Shown here piece after piece: positions 26,939 through 35,014 of a stretch of 64,000 nt of DNA. The stretch is taken from contig CABHOW010000120.1 in the NCBI GenBank assembly GCA_902168225.1, positions 1 to 64,000 on the forward strand, written 5' to 3'. The number at the start of each line of letters is the position of its first letter. The first letter of the stretch is position 1. The notes beneath the pieces are model-generated. The model was not told the DNA's origin. It did not search any database and was given only the letters and a program-made list of their open reading frames with translations. This DNA comes from an uncultured Flavihumibacter sp. (GTDB lineage Bacteria; Bacteroidota; Bacteroidia; Chitinophagales; Chitinophagaceae). The position numbers and the translations under genes are program-made.

Positions 26939-28498
26939 ATGGCGATAATCGATCTTAAATTACCCAATACTATTTTAAAAGCATTACGCTTACCACAAAA
27001 TAATTTAAGAAGGCAGCAGCTTAAGGTACTCAAGAAATTACTGAAAAAAGCAAGGTTTACTTCTTTCGGTCAACAATACCGATTTGATGAGATCTTATTG
27101 AGTAAGCATCCAGGGAAAAAATTTCAGGAGATTGTTCCCACCTTTAACTATAATAAAATATATAAAGAATGGTGGCATAAAACCTTGGAGGGGCAATCGG
27201 ATATTTGCTGGCCAGGGAAAATTAAATACTATGCTTTAAGTAGCGGTACCAGCGAAGCAGCCAGTAAGTATATTCCCATCACAAACGATTTATTGAAAGG
27301 CAATAAGATCGTTATGATTAAGCAGTTATTGAGCTTGCTTACCTACGAAAATATTCCCTATGCATCTATTGGTAAGGGCTGGCTCACTTTAGGCGGAAGC
27401 ACAGAATTGCAAAAAGGTCCCGGCTACTATGCAGGCGATTTAAGTGGAATTACCGCTAAGAAAGCACCATTTTGGTTCCAACCCTTTTATAAGCCCGGAA
27501 AAAAAATTGCGAAGCAACGCGATTGGAATAAAAAAATCAACGAAATAGTAGAAAAAGCCCCCGAGTGGGACATCAGTTTTTTAGTAGGCGTGCCTGCATG
27601 GATTCAGATGTGTGTAGAAATGATTTTGGAAAGATATAAGCTCAGTCATATCCATGAAATATGGCCTAATCTTTCCTTTTTTGTTCATGGCGGTGTAAGC
27701 TTTGAACCCTATAAAAAAGGGTTTGAAAAAATGTTAGGGAAGCCTATTACTTATATCGAAACGTATTTAGCATCAGAAGGATTTATTGCCTATCAAGATC
27801 GTCAATACGCGGCGGGTATGCGCTTGGTAACCAATGAACATATATTTCATGAGTTTGTGCCCTTCGATGAAAATAATTTTGATGCTGACGGTGAAATGGT
27901 AGAGAACCCCGAAGTACTCATGATTCATGAAATAGAAGAAGGGAAAGATTATGCCTTATTGATAAGCACAACGGCCGGAATCTGGCGCTACTTAATAGGG
28001 GATACCATTCGGTTTGTTGATAAGGAGCGGGCAGAAATCATTATCACCGGCAGAACCAAACATTTCTTGAGTTTAGTTGGCGAACATTTGAGTGTTGACA
28101 ATATGAACAAAGCCATACAAATGGCAAGTGAGCAATTTAATATTTGTATCCCTGAGTTTACGGTATGTGGTGTTCCGCATGGTAATTTCTTTGCGCATCA
28201 ATGGTATATTGCTTGCGATGATGTTAAGGCCGATCCGGTTAAAATTGGTGCCTTTATAGATGATTGTTTAAAGGAGCTGAATGATGATTACGCTGTTGAG
28301 AGAAATAGCGCCTTGAAAGAAGTGCGGCTTCAAGTATTGAAAGAGGAGCAATTCATGGACTTTATGCTTAAAAAAGGAAAAATCGGCGGACAGCATAAAT
28401 TCCCGCGGGTGCTAAAAGGAAAAATGCTCGACGATTGGAATGCTTTTTTAGAAGCGGCTATCATTGCTAAAACAGAAAACGCCAAATTATCGGCATGA
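26939..28498 (+). CDS. GH3 auxin-responsive promoter family acyl-adenylating enzyme
   Basis: 519 residues spanning the whole GH3 fold. KYYALSSGTSEAASKYIPIT is the ATP-binding loop, followed by WLTLGGS, VGVPAWIQM, IETYLASEGFIAYQ, TTAGIWRYLIGDTIRFVDK and ITGRTKHFLSLVGEHLSVDNM, matching plant GH3 amido synthetases that couple a carboxylic acid to an amino acid via an acyl-adenylate. Bacterial substrates are mostly unknown. Its stop overlaps the next start (ATGA), and a LysE exporter lies two genes downstream. Family sure, substrate open. Confidence 0.92.
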   Translation: MAIIDLKLPNTILKALRLPQNNLRRQQLKVLKKLLKKARFTSFGQQYRFDEILLSKHPGKKFQEIVPTFNYNKIYKEWWHKTLEGQSDICWPGKIKYYALSSGTSEAASKYIPITNDLLKGNKIVMIKQLLSLLTYENIPYASIGKGWLTLGGSTELQKGPGYYAGDLSGITAKKAPFWFQPFYKPGKKIAKQRDWNKKINEIVEKAPEWDISFLVGVPAWIQMCVEMILERYKLSHIHEIWPNLSFFVHGGVSFEPYKKGFEKMLGKPITYIETYLASEGFIAYQDRQYAAGMRLVTNEHIFHEFVPFDENNFDADGEMVENPEVLMIHEIEEGKDYALLISTTAGIWRYLIGDTIRFVDKERAEIIITGRTKHFLSLVGEHLSVDNMNKAIQMASEQFNICIPEFTVCGVPHGNFFAHQWYIACDDVKADPVKIGAFIDDCLKELNDDYAVERNSALKEVRLQVLKEEQFMDFMLKKGKIGGQHKFPRVLKGKMLDDWNAFLEAAIIAKTENAKLSA

Positions 28499-29097
28499 AG
28501 TATTGGTTAACGGCATCATTTGTATTCATTTGTTTAGTTGCTACTCCACAACAAAAAATACCCGATTCCTGTAAAGTTTTATTTATAACCACAAAAGGTG
28601 AATTCGTTATTGAAGCGTATAAGCATTGGGCACCGATTGGTGTTGAGCGTTTCTATCAATTAGTAAAAACAGGCTATTATAATAATAATTATTTTTTTAG
28701 GGTTGAAAAAGACTATGTTGTTCAATTTGGGATAACACCCGATCCGGCTAAAAGAAATAATTGGGATAGAAGCCGATTGCAGGATGAGCCCGTAAAAGAA
28801 AAACACGTGAAAGGAATGGTGGCTTTTGCACGCTCAGGGAAAAATAGTAGGAGTGCACAACTATTTATTGATATCAACGATAATAAAAAATTAGATACAA
28901 CTATGCGGGAAGGCGTGCATGGTTACCCACCTATCGGTAAAGTACTTAAAGGCTATGAAGTATTAGAAGCGCTAAACGGACAGTATGGAAGGGATATTTT
29001 GCCTTTACAAGATTCTATTTATAAATATGGGAACGCATATTTAGACAAGCAATTTCCCGGCTTAGATAAAATTATTAAAGCTATCATTATCAAATAG
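28495..29097 (+). CDS. Secreted cyclophilin-type peptidyl-prolyl isomerase
   Basis: 200 residues with an N-terminal hydrophobic leader (WLTASFVFICLVATPQQ). The cyclophilin domain is recognisable by FFRVEKDYVVQFG, MVAFARSGKNSRSAQLFIDI and YPPIGKVLKGYEVLEAL. The usual QGGD turn is replaced by VQFGIT, but the SAQLFI core is kept. Overlaps the GH3 gene by four bases and precedes a LysE-type exporter by seven bases. Confidence 0.85.
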   Translation: MKYWLTASFVFICLVATPQQKIPDSCKVLFITTKGEFVIEAYKHWAPIGVERFYQLVKTGYYNNNYFFRVEKDYVVQFGITPDPAKRNNWDRSRLQDEPVKEKHVKGMVAFARSGKNSRSAQLFIDINDNKKLDTTMREGVHGYPPIGKVLKGYEVLEALNGQYGRDILPLQDSIYKYGNAYLDKQFPGLDKIIKAIIIK

Positions 29098-29104
29098 CCA
29101 AAGT

Positions 29105-29755
29105 ATGTATCCTGCATTGATAAAAGGCATAGCATTAGGACTTTTACTAAGTATTTCTGTTGGCCCGGTTATTTTTGCGATCATTAAGCAGAGTATTAAT
29201 AACGGGCATAAAGCGGGTTATGTTTTTGTTGCAGGCGTTTCAGCCAGTGATATAACACTGGTACTCGTTTGTAATTTATTTACTGCATTATTTGAAACGG
29301 CATTGAATCATAGAACTTCTATTGCTATTATTGGGAGTTGTTTTTTAGTGGCAGTAGGCATCTATACTTTATTTTTTAAAAAACTAACAACCGATGAGGA
29401 AAATAATGTGGTAGATAAGAAAATGCGCAAGCGCGATTTTCTAGGTATTTTTATATCGGGCTATTTAATGAATATACTCAACCCGGCTGTTTTCATTTTT
29501 TGGTTAGCATGGACAACTGCTATCTTGGGAGATGCAGCCGCTGCCGCCAGTCCTTTACAATATAAGATAACTGTATTTGCTACCTGTTTAGTAGTGGTTC
29601 TCATTACAGATATAGCCAAAGTTGTTTTAGCGGGTAAATTAAGGGCTAAGCTTACACCTTATACCTTAAGGCTTATTAACAAAATATCGGGTTTAGTTTT
29701 AATAGGCTTTGGTATTGCACTTTGTTGGGGTGCTATTGCGTTTAAAGATTTGTAG
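29105..29755 (+). CDS. LysE/RhtB family amino-acid exporter
   Basis: 216 residues with about six membrane helices. GIALGLLLSISVGPVIFAIIKQSINNGHKAGYVFVAGVSASD is the family's opening, and GYLMNILNPAVFIFWLAW the conserved fourth-helix region with N-P. It would export amino acids or derivatives driven by proton motive force. Placed directly after GH3 and cyclophilin genes, so co-transcription is likely; export of amino-acid conjugates is only a suggestion. Confidence 0.9.
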   Translation: MYPALIKGIALGLLLSISVGPVIFAIIKQSINNGHKAGYVFVAGVSASDITLVLVCNLFTALFETALNHRTSIAIIGSCFLVAVGIYTLFFKKLTTDEENNVVDKKMRKRDFLGIFISGYLMNILNPAVFIFWLAWTTAILGDAAAAASPLQYKITVFATCLVVVLITDIAKVVLAGKLRAKLTPYTLRLINKISGLVLIGFGIALCWGAIAFKDL

Positions 29756-29871
29756 GATCAAATCAACTGAGAATAAGAACCAATTTTAATTGAGCTAGAT
29801 AAACAATTTTAAATTCTCTAGTTCATATTGTACATAAGTATTTGTTTCATTTTTTACTTAACTTTAAATTG

Positions 29872-30063
29872 ATGTTTATTCCAATTGTATTCTCTATCAT
29901 AATTATTGCAGCACTTCTCTGCCTTTTCATTACTTACTTTGATATAATAAGGAATAAAAAGTTATCAGAGCGAAAAAAAGCTGATTTGATTTTAATGCTA
30001 CAAAGGAACCCATTTGTAGGATTTTATGTTTATTACTTCCAAATAAAGAAAGAAGCCAAATAA
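29872..30063 (+). CDS. Small membrane protein
   Basis: 63 residues from the ATG at 29872 (an in-frame ATG at 29842 adds ten residues). One strong membrane helix, FIPIVFSIIIIAALLCLFITYFDII, then a basic loop RNKKLSERKKADLILML and QRNPFVGFYVYYFQIKKEAK, which has the look of a second re-entrant segment as in phospholipase-D-nuclease N-terminal domains. Family not recognised. Confidence 0.5.
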   Translation: MFIPIVFSIIIIAALLCLFITYFDIIRNKKLSERKKADLILMLQRNPFVGFYVYYFQIKKEAK

Positions 30064-30128
30064 AATAGAGTGTACCATCCTTAACAAATTATTCTATTCA
30101 AACTTAGCAGTTGTTAGTATATTAGGAT

Positions 30129-30397
30129 ATGCAAAAACTACTGTTATTGTTTTTTGTTCTCTTGGTGCTAAGGGCGGAGGCTTATTTATTGCAGGAGGCT
30201 TGGCATATATATTTTTAAATATCGTAAACGGGTTCTCTACAAGCCAGTCTTTGTTAGATCCTGTTAATCTTCCTCGCTTAGGTATTGCTGCTGCGGTGGT
30301 AGGTTTTGGTATTACGCTTGGTTTATTAAAAGAGAGAGAAATGCATATTGGCAGGAAATATTCTCTCCAGCTCATCTCGGGCATAAAAAAGGAGTAG
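30129..30397 (+). pseudogene. Possible frameshifted small secreted/membrane protein gene
   Basis: The ATG at 30129 begins a clean signal peptide, MQKLLLLFFVLLVLRAEAY, but this frame stops at 30218. A second frame, open across the same stretch without any ATG, reads LAYIFLNIVNGFSTSQSLLDPVN and LGIAAAVVGFGITLGLLKERE with a basic tail, ending at 30397. The two look like halves of one protein separated by a frameshift. Alternatively the second part is expressed from TTG at 30200 (65 residues). The rest of 30064-30409 holds nothing else I can support. Confidence 0.35.
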
Positions 30398-30409
30398 TAT
30401 CTTTCCCTT

Positions 30410-31108
30410 ATGAGGAAGATATTCCGTTTCATTGGCAAGTGGCTGCTTATCCTATTTATCAGTTCATTGGTATACACTATCATATGTATTTGGGTGATGC
30501 CGCCCATTACGATTACCCAATTATCGAATGTGTTTAGTTATGGACTAAAAAGAGATTATGTTGGTTGGAATAAGATTTCCTATAATGTAAAACTGGCCGC
30601 TATTGCCAGTGAAGATCAGGCATTCCCTGATCATGGCGGTTTCGATTGGGATGCTATTGAAAAAAGCCTTAAACCCAAAAAGAAAAAGAAGAAAACAAAA
30701 ATTCCGCTTGGCGGTGGGGCCAGCACTATTACCCAGCAAACAGCTAAAAATGTTTTTTTATGGCAAGGGGGTAAATACACAAAATATATTCGGAAAGTGC
30801 CTGAAATTTATTTTACCAAATTGATAGAATGGATATGGGGAAAACAAAGAATATTGGAAGTGTACTTGAATACCATAGAAATGGGGCCGGGTATTTTTGG
30901 GATAGAAGCTGCTTCGCAACATTATTTTGGAAAGCCCGCATCAAAATTATCAAGGGCTGAGGCTTCCATGATCATTGCCTGCCTGCCCAATCCAAAGAAA
31001 TTTACCGTAAAACCTATGAGTCGCCGTGTATCATGGCGTTATCCGCAAATTGTACAACAAATGCATAATATTGAAGACGATGAAGATTTGCAGGCGATAG
31101 TACGGTAG
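30410..31108 (+). CDS. mtgA: Monofunctional biosynthetic peptidoglycan transglycosylase
   Basis: 232 residues: one N-terminal membrane helix (WLLILFISSLVYTIICIWV) and a GT51 domain. Catalytic Glu is in AIASEDQAFPDHGGFDWDAI; GGASTITQQTAKNVFLW, KRILEVYLNTIE-like KQRILEVYLNTIEMGPGIFGIEAASQHYFGK and LSRAEASMIIACLPNP complete the family motifs. It polymerises lipid II glycan strands at the outer face of the inner membrane. A lysine-rich insertion (KPKKKKKKTKI) precedes the STITQQ motif. Confidence 0.95.
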   Translation: MRKIFRFIGKWLLILFISSLVYTIICIWVMPPITITQLSNVFSYGLKRDYVGWNKISYNVKLAAIASEDQAFPDHGGFDWDAIEKSLKPKKKKKKTKIPLGGGASTITQQTAKNVFLWQGGKYTKYIRKVPEIYFTKLIEWIWGKQRILEVYLNTIEMGPGIFGIEAASQHYFGKPASKLSRAEASMIIACLPNPKKFTVKPMSRRVSWRYPQIVQQMHNIEDDEDLQAIVR

Positions 31109-31109
31109 T

Positions 31110-31679
31110 CTATCGGATTATCTCATCAACTACCTCAATTGCCCTTGTTAATCGCTGATCATAATCACCATTGATCAATGTCCATGGAACTTGTTGATTA
31201 ATGAGAATGTCTTTATAAATCTGAAATAATTCTTGTCTGGGTTTTTCGTCGGGGTATTCACGTAACTCATCTTTTACCCAGGGTAGGTCTATATCACACA
31301 AAAAATAGTGATCATATTTTCTTTTTACAATGGTATCTAAAATAAAAAAATTGCATTCATTAAAAACATATTCACTCCATACTTTCATCACATACATATC
31401 TGTATCTATGAATAACAAAGGATGTTTTGTTTTCCATGGAGCATGCTGCGCATTCCAAGGGCGAGAAACTTTTTGAATAAACTCTTCTTCTAAAGCTATT
31501 TGCCCTTTTGCAATGGTTAACAAATCATTGATATCGTATTGTTTGCCATACGTTAAAAGATATTCTCTGGCAAACTCCGAACACCATTCTGTTTGATAAT
31601 GTTGCGCAAGTAACTCACAGAGGGTACTCTTTCCCGTTGACTCCGGACCAATCACTACCATTTTTTTAACTGCCTGCAT
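31110..31679 (-). CDS. NadR-like nicotinamide riboside kinase / ATPase
   Basis: 189 residues from the ATG at 31679; an upstream TTG would add 12. P-loop VVIGPESTGKSTL at about residues 8-20, then EFAREYLLTYGKQYD, LFIDTDMYVMKVWSEYVF and FLCDIDLPWVKDELREYPD, as in the kinase domain of NadR. It would phosphorylate nicotinamide riboside to NMN. Its start lies within the end of pnuC, which imports that riboside, a strong functional link. Confidence 0.88.
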   Translation of the reverse strand: MQAVKKMVVIGPESTGKSTLCELLAQHYQTEWCSEFAREYLLTYGKQYDINDLLTIAKGQIALEEEFIQKVSRPWNAQHAPWKTKHPLLFIDTDMYVMKVWSEYVFNECNFFILDTIVKRKYDHYFLCDIDLPWVKDELREYPDEKPRQELFQIYKDILINQQVPWTLINGDYDQRLTRAIEVVDEIIR

Positions 31680-32298
31680 GCAATGCTTTTTTTCGCCAAC
31701 TGAGTAAGCCTGCAATAGCCAGTATGAGTAATACTAAAAATTGCACGCTGGTAAATACATACCCTTTAATAAAGTATAACGGTATGGAGGCAATATTTGT
31801 TGCTATCCACCAAATCCAGCTTTCTACTTTTTTACGTGCCATTAACCACATGCCGGTGTAGGCTGTAGCACTGGCAAAAGCATCTGCCCAAGGAATAGCT
31901 TCCGGCGCAAAGCTTTCTTTTAACCAACTTAAAGAAGAATAGATAACAATATAGAAACCGGAAAAAAACAGGAGTTGCCATAACCATTCTCTAGGAGTAG
32001 AAAATTGAATTTGAATAATCGGACGATGCTGTGTAGTATCTTTTTTACTCCAAATAATCCATCCATAAATACTCATTATCGTATAATACAAATTAACGCT
32101 GGCTTCTCCATACAAATGGCCATGAACACTCAAATAGATATAGATACAGGTGTTTATAAGCCCCACCGGGTAAACCAGAATATTTTCTTTTCTACTAAAC
32201 CATACACTGGCAATACCAGCGAATACAGCGATATATTCAAGCCAACCGGTTTGCAGTAGCCCGGTTTTAAATTGATCTATAATAGAGAGTAAATTCAT
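31666..32298 (-). CDS. pnuC: Nicotinamide riboside transporter PnuC
   Basis: 210 residues from the ATG at 32298 (a TTG two codons up is possible). Six to seven membrane helices, with WFSRKENILVYPVGLINTCIYIYLS near residue 35 and PWADAFASATAYTGMWLMARKKVESWIWWIATNIASI near residues 130-170, characteristic of PnuC. It facilitates uptake of nicotinamide riboside, trapped by the overlapping NadR-like kinase. No TPP or NAD riboswitch seen upstream. Confidence 0.93.
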   Translation of the reverse strand: MNLLSIIDQFKTGLLQTGWLEYIAVFAGIASVWFSRKENILVYPVGLINTCIYIYLSVHGHLYGEASVNLYYTIMSIYGWIIWSKKDTTQHRPIIQIQFSTPREWLWQLLFFSGFYIVIYSSLSWLKESFAPEAIPWADAFASATAYTGMWLMARKKVESWIWWIATNIASIPLYFIKGYVFTSVQFLVLLILAIAGLLSWRKKALHAGS

Positions 32299-33761
32299 CG
32301 GCAATAAATCAGTAGTCCATCATTAAACTGATAGCTTTTGTATATGCTTCTTTTTTGCAAAGCCCTAGGTAAAGATATCAAGTCACTATTCTCACCATAA
32401 AAAAACCAAACTAATATAAGCGAACTTTCGTGGTCGTAGGATTTTATTTCCCTAGGTATATCTTTATGCGGTAAAGCTTTGGCATTACGCTTTGTGCCAT
32501 AATACAGTGCATCATTTGCATTACTATATATAACGCAGGCTTTTGGTATTGAATTTTTGCGAATATGGGCAAGTATGGCAGAACGGGTCCACATATCTTC
32601 TGCATAACCGGGAATACCTGCATAGGCGATACCTTCCCATGAGGCCTTATTTTGTTTGTATTGATGATATTGTGTTGCAGTGTAGGAAATACTAAAAAAA
32701 ATAAGCGTAGCCCATCTGATCAGTTTTTTAGCATTTGCTGCGCCTATACAAATGATATGATACCATAAAAGAAAAAAAGGAATAAAAGCAGGAATGAGTA
32801 ATCGGTTACTCAGTGTTTCAAAGCGAGATATACTTGCGATTACTAGAATAAAACCTATATAACTCAGAAAAAAAAAGGCAATAATCTTTTCTATTTTAGT
32901 CTCTTTTAGAAAACTATAAATAATTACGATAACGGCAAATAGCACAATGAGTGATAAAATAATAACCGAGATAGTGTTCGTAGTTGGTAGCCAATAACTG
33001 ATTACAGCACCGGTATCATGAATATTTTCCCAGAAGTTACGCTGCGCTTCTTGTCGTACTCCGGTGAGCGTTCCTGAAACAAAACGGTTTCTTAATACAT
33101 TAAAAGCTGCAAGTGAGGCAGTTATAAAAACAAAAATCAATCCATGCTTAATTTTTTTAGACCAATTGATGTTTGGTTGAAAAAAAATAACAGTCGTACC
33201 TGCCAGCAAAAAACTGATTCCGGCATAACGAACACTGCATAATAAGCTGCATACCAAAGATGCCAGTACTAATTTTTTTATATTGCTATCTTGCGCATAT
33301 TGCTGAAGTAATAGTAATAAAAGCAATAAGAGGAATAGGAATAGTGTTTCCGACCATAACATACTATATACTTCTAATAAAGGGGCACAGCAAGCAAAAA
33401 GCAACAAGAAAAAAAACCGGATATAGGTATTTGTAAAACGCATTCGCTTCATGATAGCGGCATTCATGAATAGCAATCCGGAAAATAGAAAGCTATTTAG
33501 TAGCGGATAGGAAAAAAGCCATTTGGTGCAGGCCAAAAAAACGGGATAGCCTAATGGGAAATTGATCAGGGGTGCACCTGAAAAATCAGTGAATGAAAAA
33601 GACTGGGCAATATGTTCTGCTGTACTTAAATAAGCGATAGAGTCGGGAGACAGACCGATACCACTATGTCGGGTGAATAAAAAAATCAGAAATGAAGCAA
33701 GCGTAGATGTTAACCAGGCATCCGCGTAGGGAACAAAAATTCGGTTAAGCTTTTCTTTCAT
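32295..33761 (-). CDS. Polytopic membrane protein, GT-C glycosyltransferase-like
   Basis: 488 residues with roughly ten membrane helices and a C-terminal soluble part. LSPDSIAYLSTAEHIAQSFSFTDFSGAPLINFPLGYPVFLA resembles the first loop of GT-C enzymes (PMT/ArnT type) where an acidic residue pair and PLGYP follow helix 1. No exact family match by eye. It probably transfers a sugar from a polyprenyl donor at the membrane. Its end abuts pnuC; its start overlaps the upstream DinB gene by 17 bases. Confidence 0.6.
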   Translation of the reverse strand: MKEKLNRIFVPYADAWLTSTLASFLIFLFTRHSGIGLSPDSIAYLSTAEHIAQSFSFTDFSGAPLINFPLGYPVFLACTKWLFSYPLLNSFLFSGLLFMNAAIMKRMRFTNTYIRFFFLLLFACCAPLLEVYSMLWSETLFLFLLLLLLLLLQQYAQDSNIKKLVLASLVCSLLCSVRYAGISFLLAGTTVIFFQPNINWSKKIKHGLIFVFITASLAAFNVLRNRFVSGTLTGVRQEAQRNFWENIHDTGAVISYWLPTTNTISVIILSLIVLFAVIVIIYSFLKETKIEKIIAFFFLSYIGFILVIASISRFETLSNRLLIPAFIPFFLLWYHIICIGAANAKKLIRWATLIFFSISYTATQYHQYKQNKASWEGIAYAGIPGYAEDMWTRSAILAHIRKNSIPKACVIYSNANDALYYGTKRNAKALPHKDIPREIKSYDHESSLILVWFFYGENSDLISLPRALQKRSIYKSYQFNDGLLIYCR

Positions 33762-34284
33762 TTTCGGTTAGCGCTTGCTGTATCAACAACTGGTGGTGTT
33801 GAACATGATAGGCTGTAAAATAAAGCATTTCGCGTAAAGTTAGTTTACCCAGCAACGGATGTGGAAGTATATATTTATCTAATGACTCCTCACTGGCAGC
33901 AGTTGCTTTTGCACAAAGTTTTTTGTTGAGGGATGTTAGGGTATGGAGTAAAGATGCTTTCTGTGAATAGCTTATCGGGGAAGGGGTAAATTGTTTGGTA
34001 GATCTTCCTCCTGCACTGAGCTTGTCTTTATATTTTGCAACTATTGCTTCATATGTTTTGGAGGGCCTGTTAGCAACACCAAATTTCCATTTGAGAATAA
34101 AGCGGGGTAGCCCTATTGCCATGTTTACCGGCGCTACGCTTTTAATAATATGATCTAACTGCTGTCCTGCACTCCATTTTTCTTCTTTTGCAAATAAAAA
34201 ATCATGCTCATCAAGTGCTGCTAAATAATCTGCAAAACTTTGATGAGCATGATCTAAAAGAGATACTATTTCTTTTTTATTCAT
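33745..34284 (-). CDS. DinB superfamily protein
   Basis: 179 residues. KWSAGQQLDHIIKSVAPVN gives the first metal-type histidine, LPHPLLGKLTLREMLYFTAYHVQHHQLLIQQAL the last pair, as in the DinB_2 group of four-helix proteins. Function unknown. It lies five bases downstream of the Nfu gene and overlaps the following membrane protein gene. A second DinB protein is at 16.2 kb. Confidence 0.8.
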   Translation of the reverse strand: MNKKEIVSLLDHAHQSFADYLAALDEHDFLFAKEEKWSAGQQLDHIIKSVAPVNMAIGLPRFILKWKFGVANRPSKTYEAIVAKYKDKLSAGGRSTKQFTPSPISYSQKASLLHTLTSLNKKLCAKATAASEESLDKYILPHPLLGKLTLREMLYFTAYHVQHHQLLIQQALTENERKA

Positions 34285-34289
34285 TTGAC

Positions 34290-34889
34290 TTATTCAGCTT
34301 CTGCAACCACTTCCTTCACTTCCGGTATCATTCTTTTCATCATGCCTTCAATACCTGCTTTCAAAGTAATCATAGAAGAGGGGCAACCGCTGCAGCTACC
34401 TTGTAGCATAAGGTTTACAACCCCCTCATTGTAGCTTTTGAATTGAATAGCGCCGCCATCCATTTCTACCGCAGGTTTAACATAATTCTCCAATAATTCT
34501 TTTACTCTTTTTACAATATCATCATCATCGGCACTTACTGTATTACTGGCTTCTTGCTTTACTTTCGCAACTTCATCCTCATTCACTACTACGCCACCGT
34601 TCTCCAAATATTCTTTTAAAAAGGCTTTAATGGTTGGAATTACATCCTGCCAATCATCAGTATCAGTGGTTTTGGTGAGTGTAATAAAATTACTGGCTAT
34701 AAAAACACTTTTAATAAAAGGGAAACTAAATAGCTCTTTTGCAAGGGGTGAAGGTCCACAAAGCGACTCATCGGCAAAATCGATGCTTTTACCCGGATAC
34801 AATAACTTATTGGCCACAAATTTCATGGTTTCGGGATTGGGCGTCATTTCCGTATAAATACTGATTACGGGATTACCTGTTTTTATCAT
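34290..34889 (-). CDS. NifU-like iron-sulfur scaffold/carrier (Nfu)
   Basis: 199 residues in two domains. Nfu N-terminal domain: EMTPNPETMKFVANKLLYPGKSIDF through PFIKSVFIASNFITLTK. C-terminal NifU domain: LENYVKPAVEMDGGAIQFKSYNEGVVNLMLQGSCSGCPSSMITLKAGIEGMMKRMIPEV with the cluster-binding Cys-x-x-Cys. It carries assembled Fe-S clusters to apo-proteins. A TAATTTTG promoter box is 18 bases upstream. Confidence 0.95.
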   Translation of the reverse strand: MIKTGNPVISIYTEMTPNPETMKFVANKLLYPGKSIDFADESLCGPSPLAKELFSFPFIKSVFIASNFITLTKTTDTDDWQDVIPTIKAFLKEYLENGGVVVNEDEVAKVKQEASNTVSADDDDIVKRVKELLENYVKPAVEMDGGAIQFKSYNEGVVNLMLQGSCSGCPSSMITLKAGIEGMMKRMIPEVKEVVAEAE

Positions 34890-34907
34890 ATACTTCCTTT
34901 TGCTTCA

Positions 34908-34915
34908 CAAAATTA
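34908..34915 (-). promoter_or_regulatory. Bacteroidetes -7 box (TAATTTTG) for Nfu gene
   Basis: Exact TAnnTTTG on the minus strand, 18 bases upstream of the Nfu ATG. Confidence 0.5.
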
Positions 34916-35014
34916 GCACAAATACATAGCCCAAGAGCTTATTTTTCGGATATCGAAAACCAAGCCAATAAATTGACCGATTACACGTTATAATAGGTAC
35001 GACCGCCTATTTAT

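Noticed and set aside
30094-30507. 137-residue minus-strand frame between the LysE region and mtgA
   Set aside because: It runs antisense to the split small gene and to the first hundred bases of mtgA, has shadow-like composition (PKPTTAAAIPKRG, KPPAINKPPP) and no promoter box.
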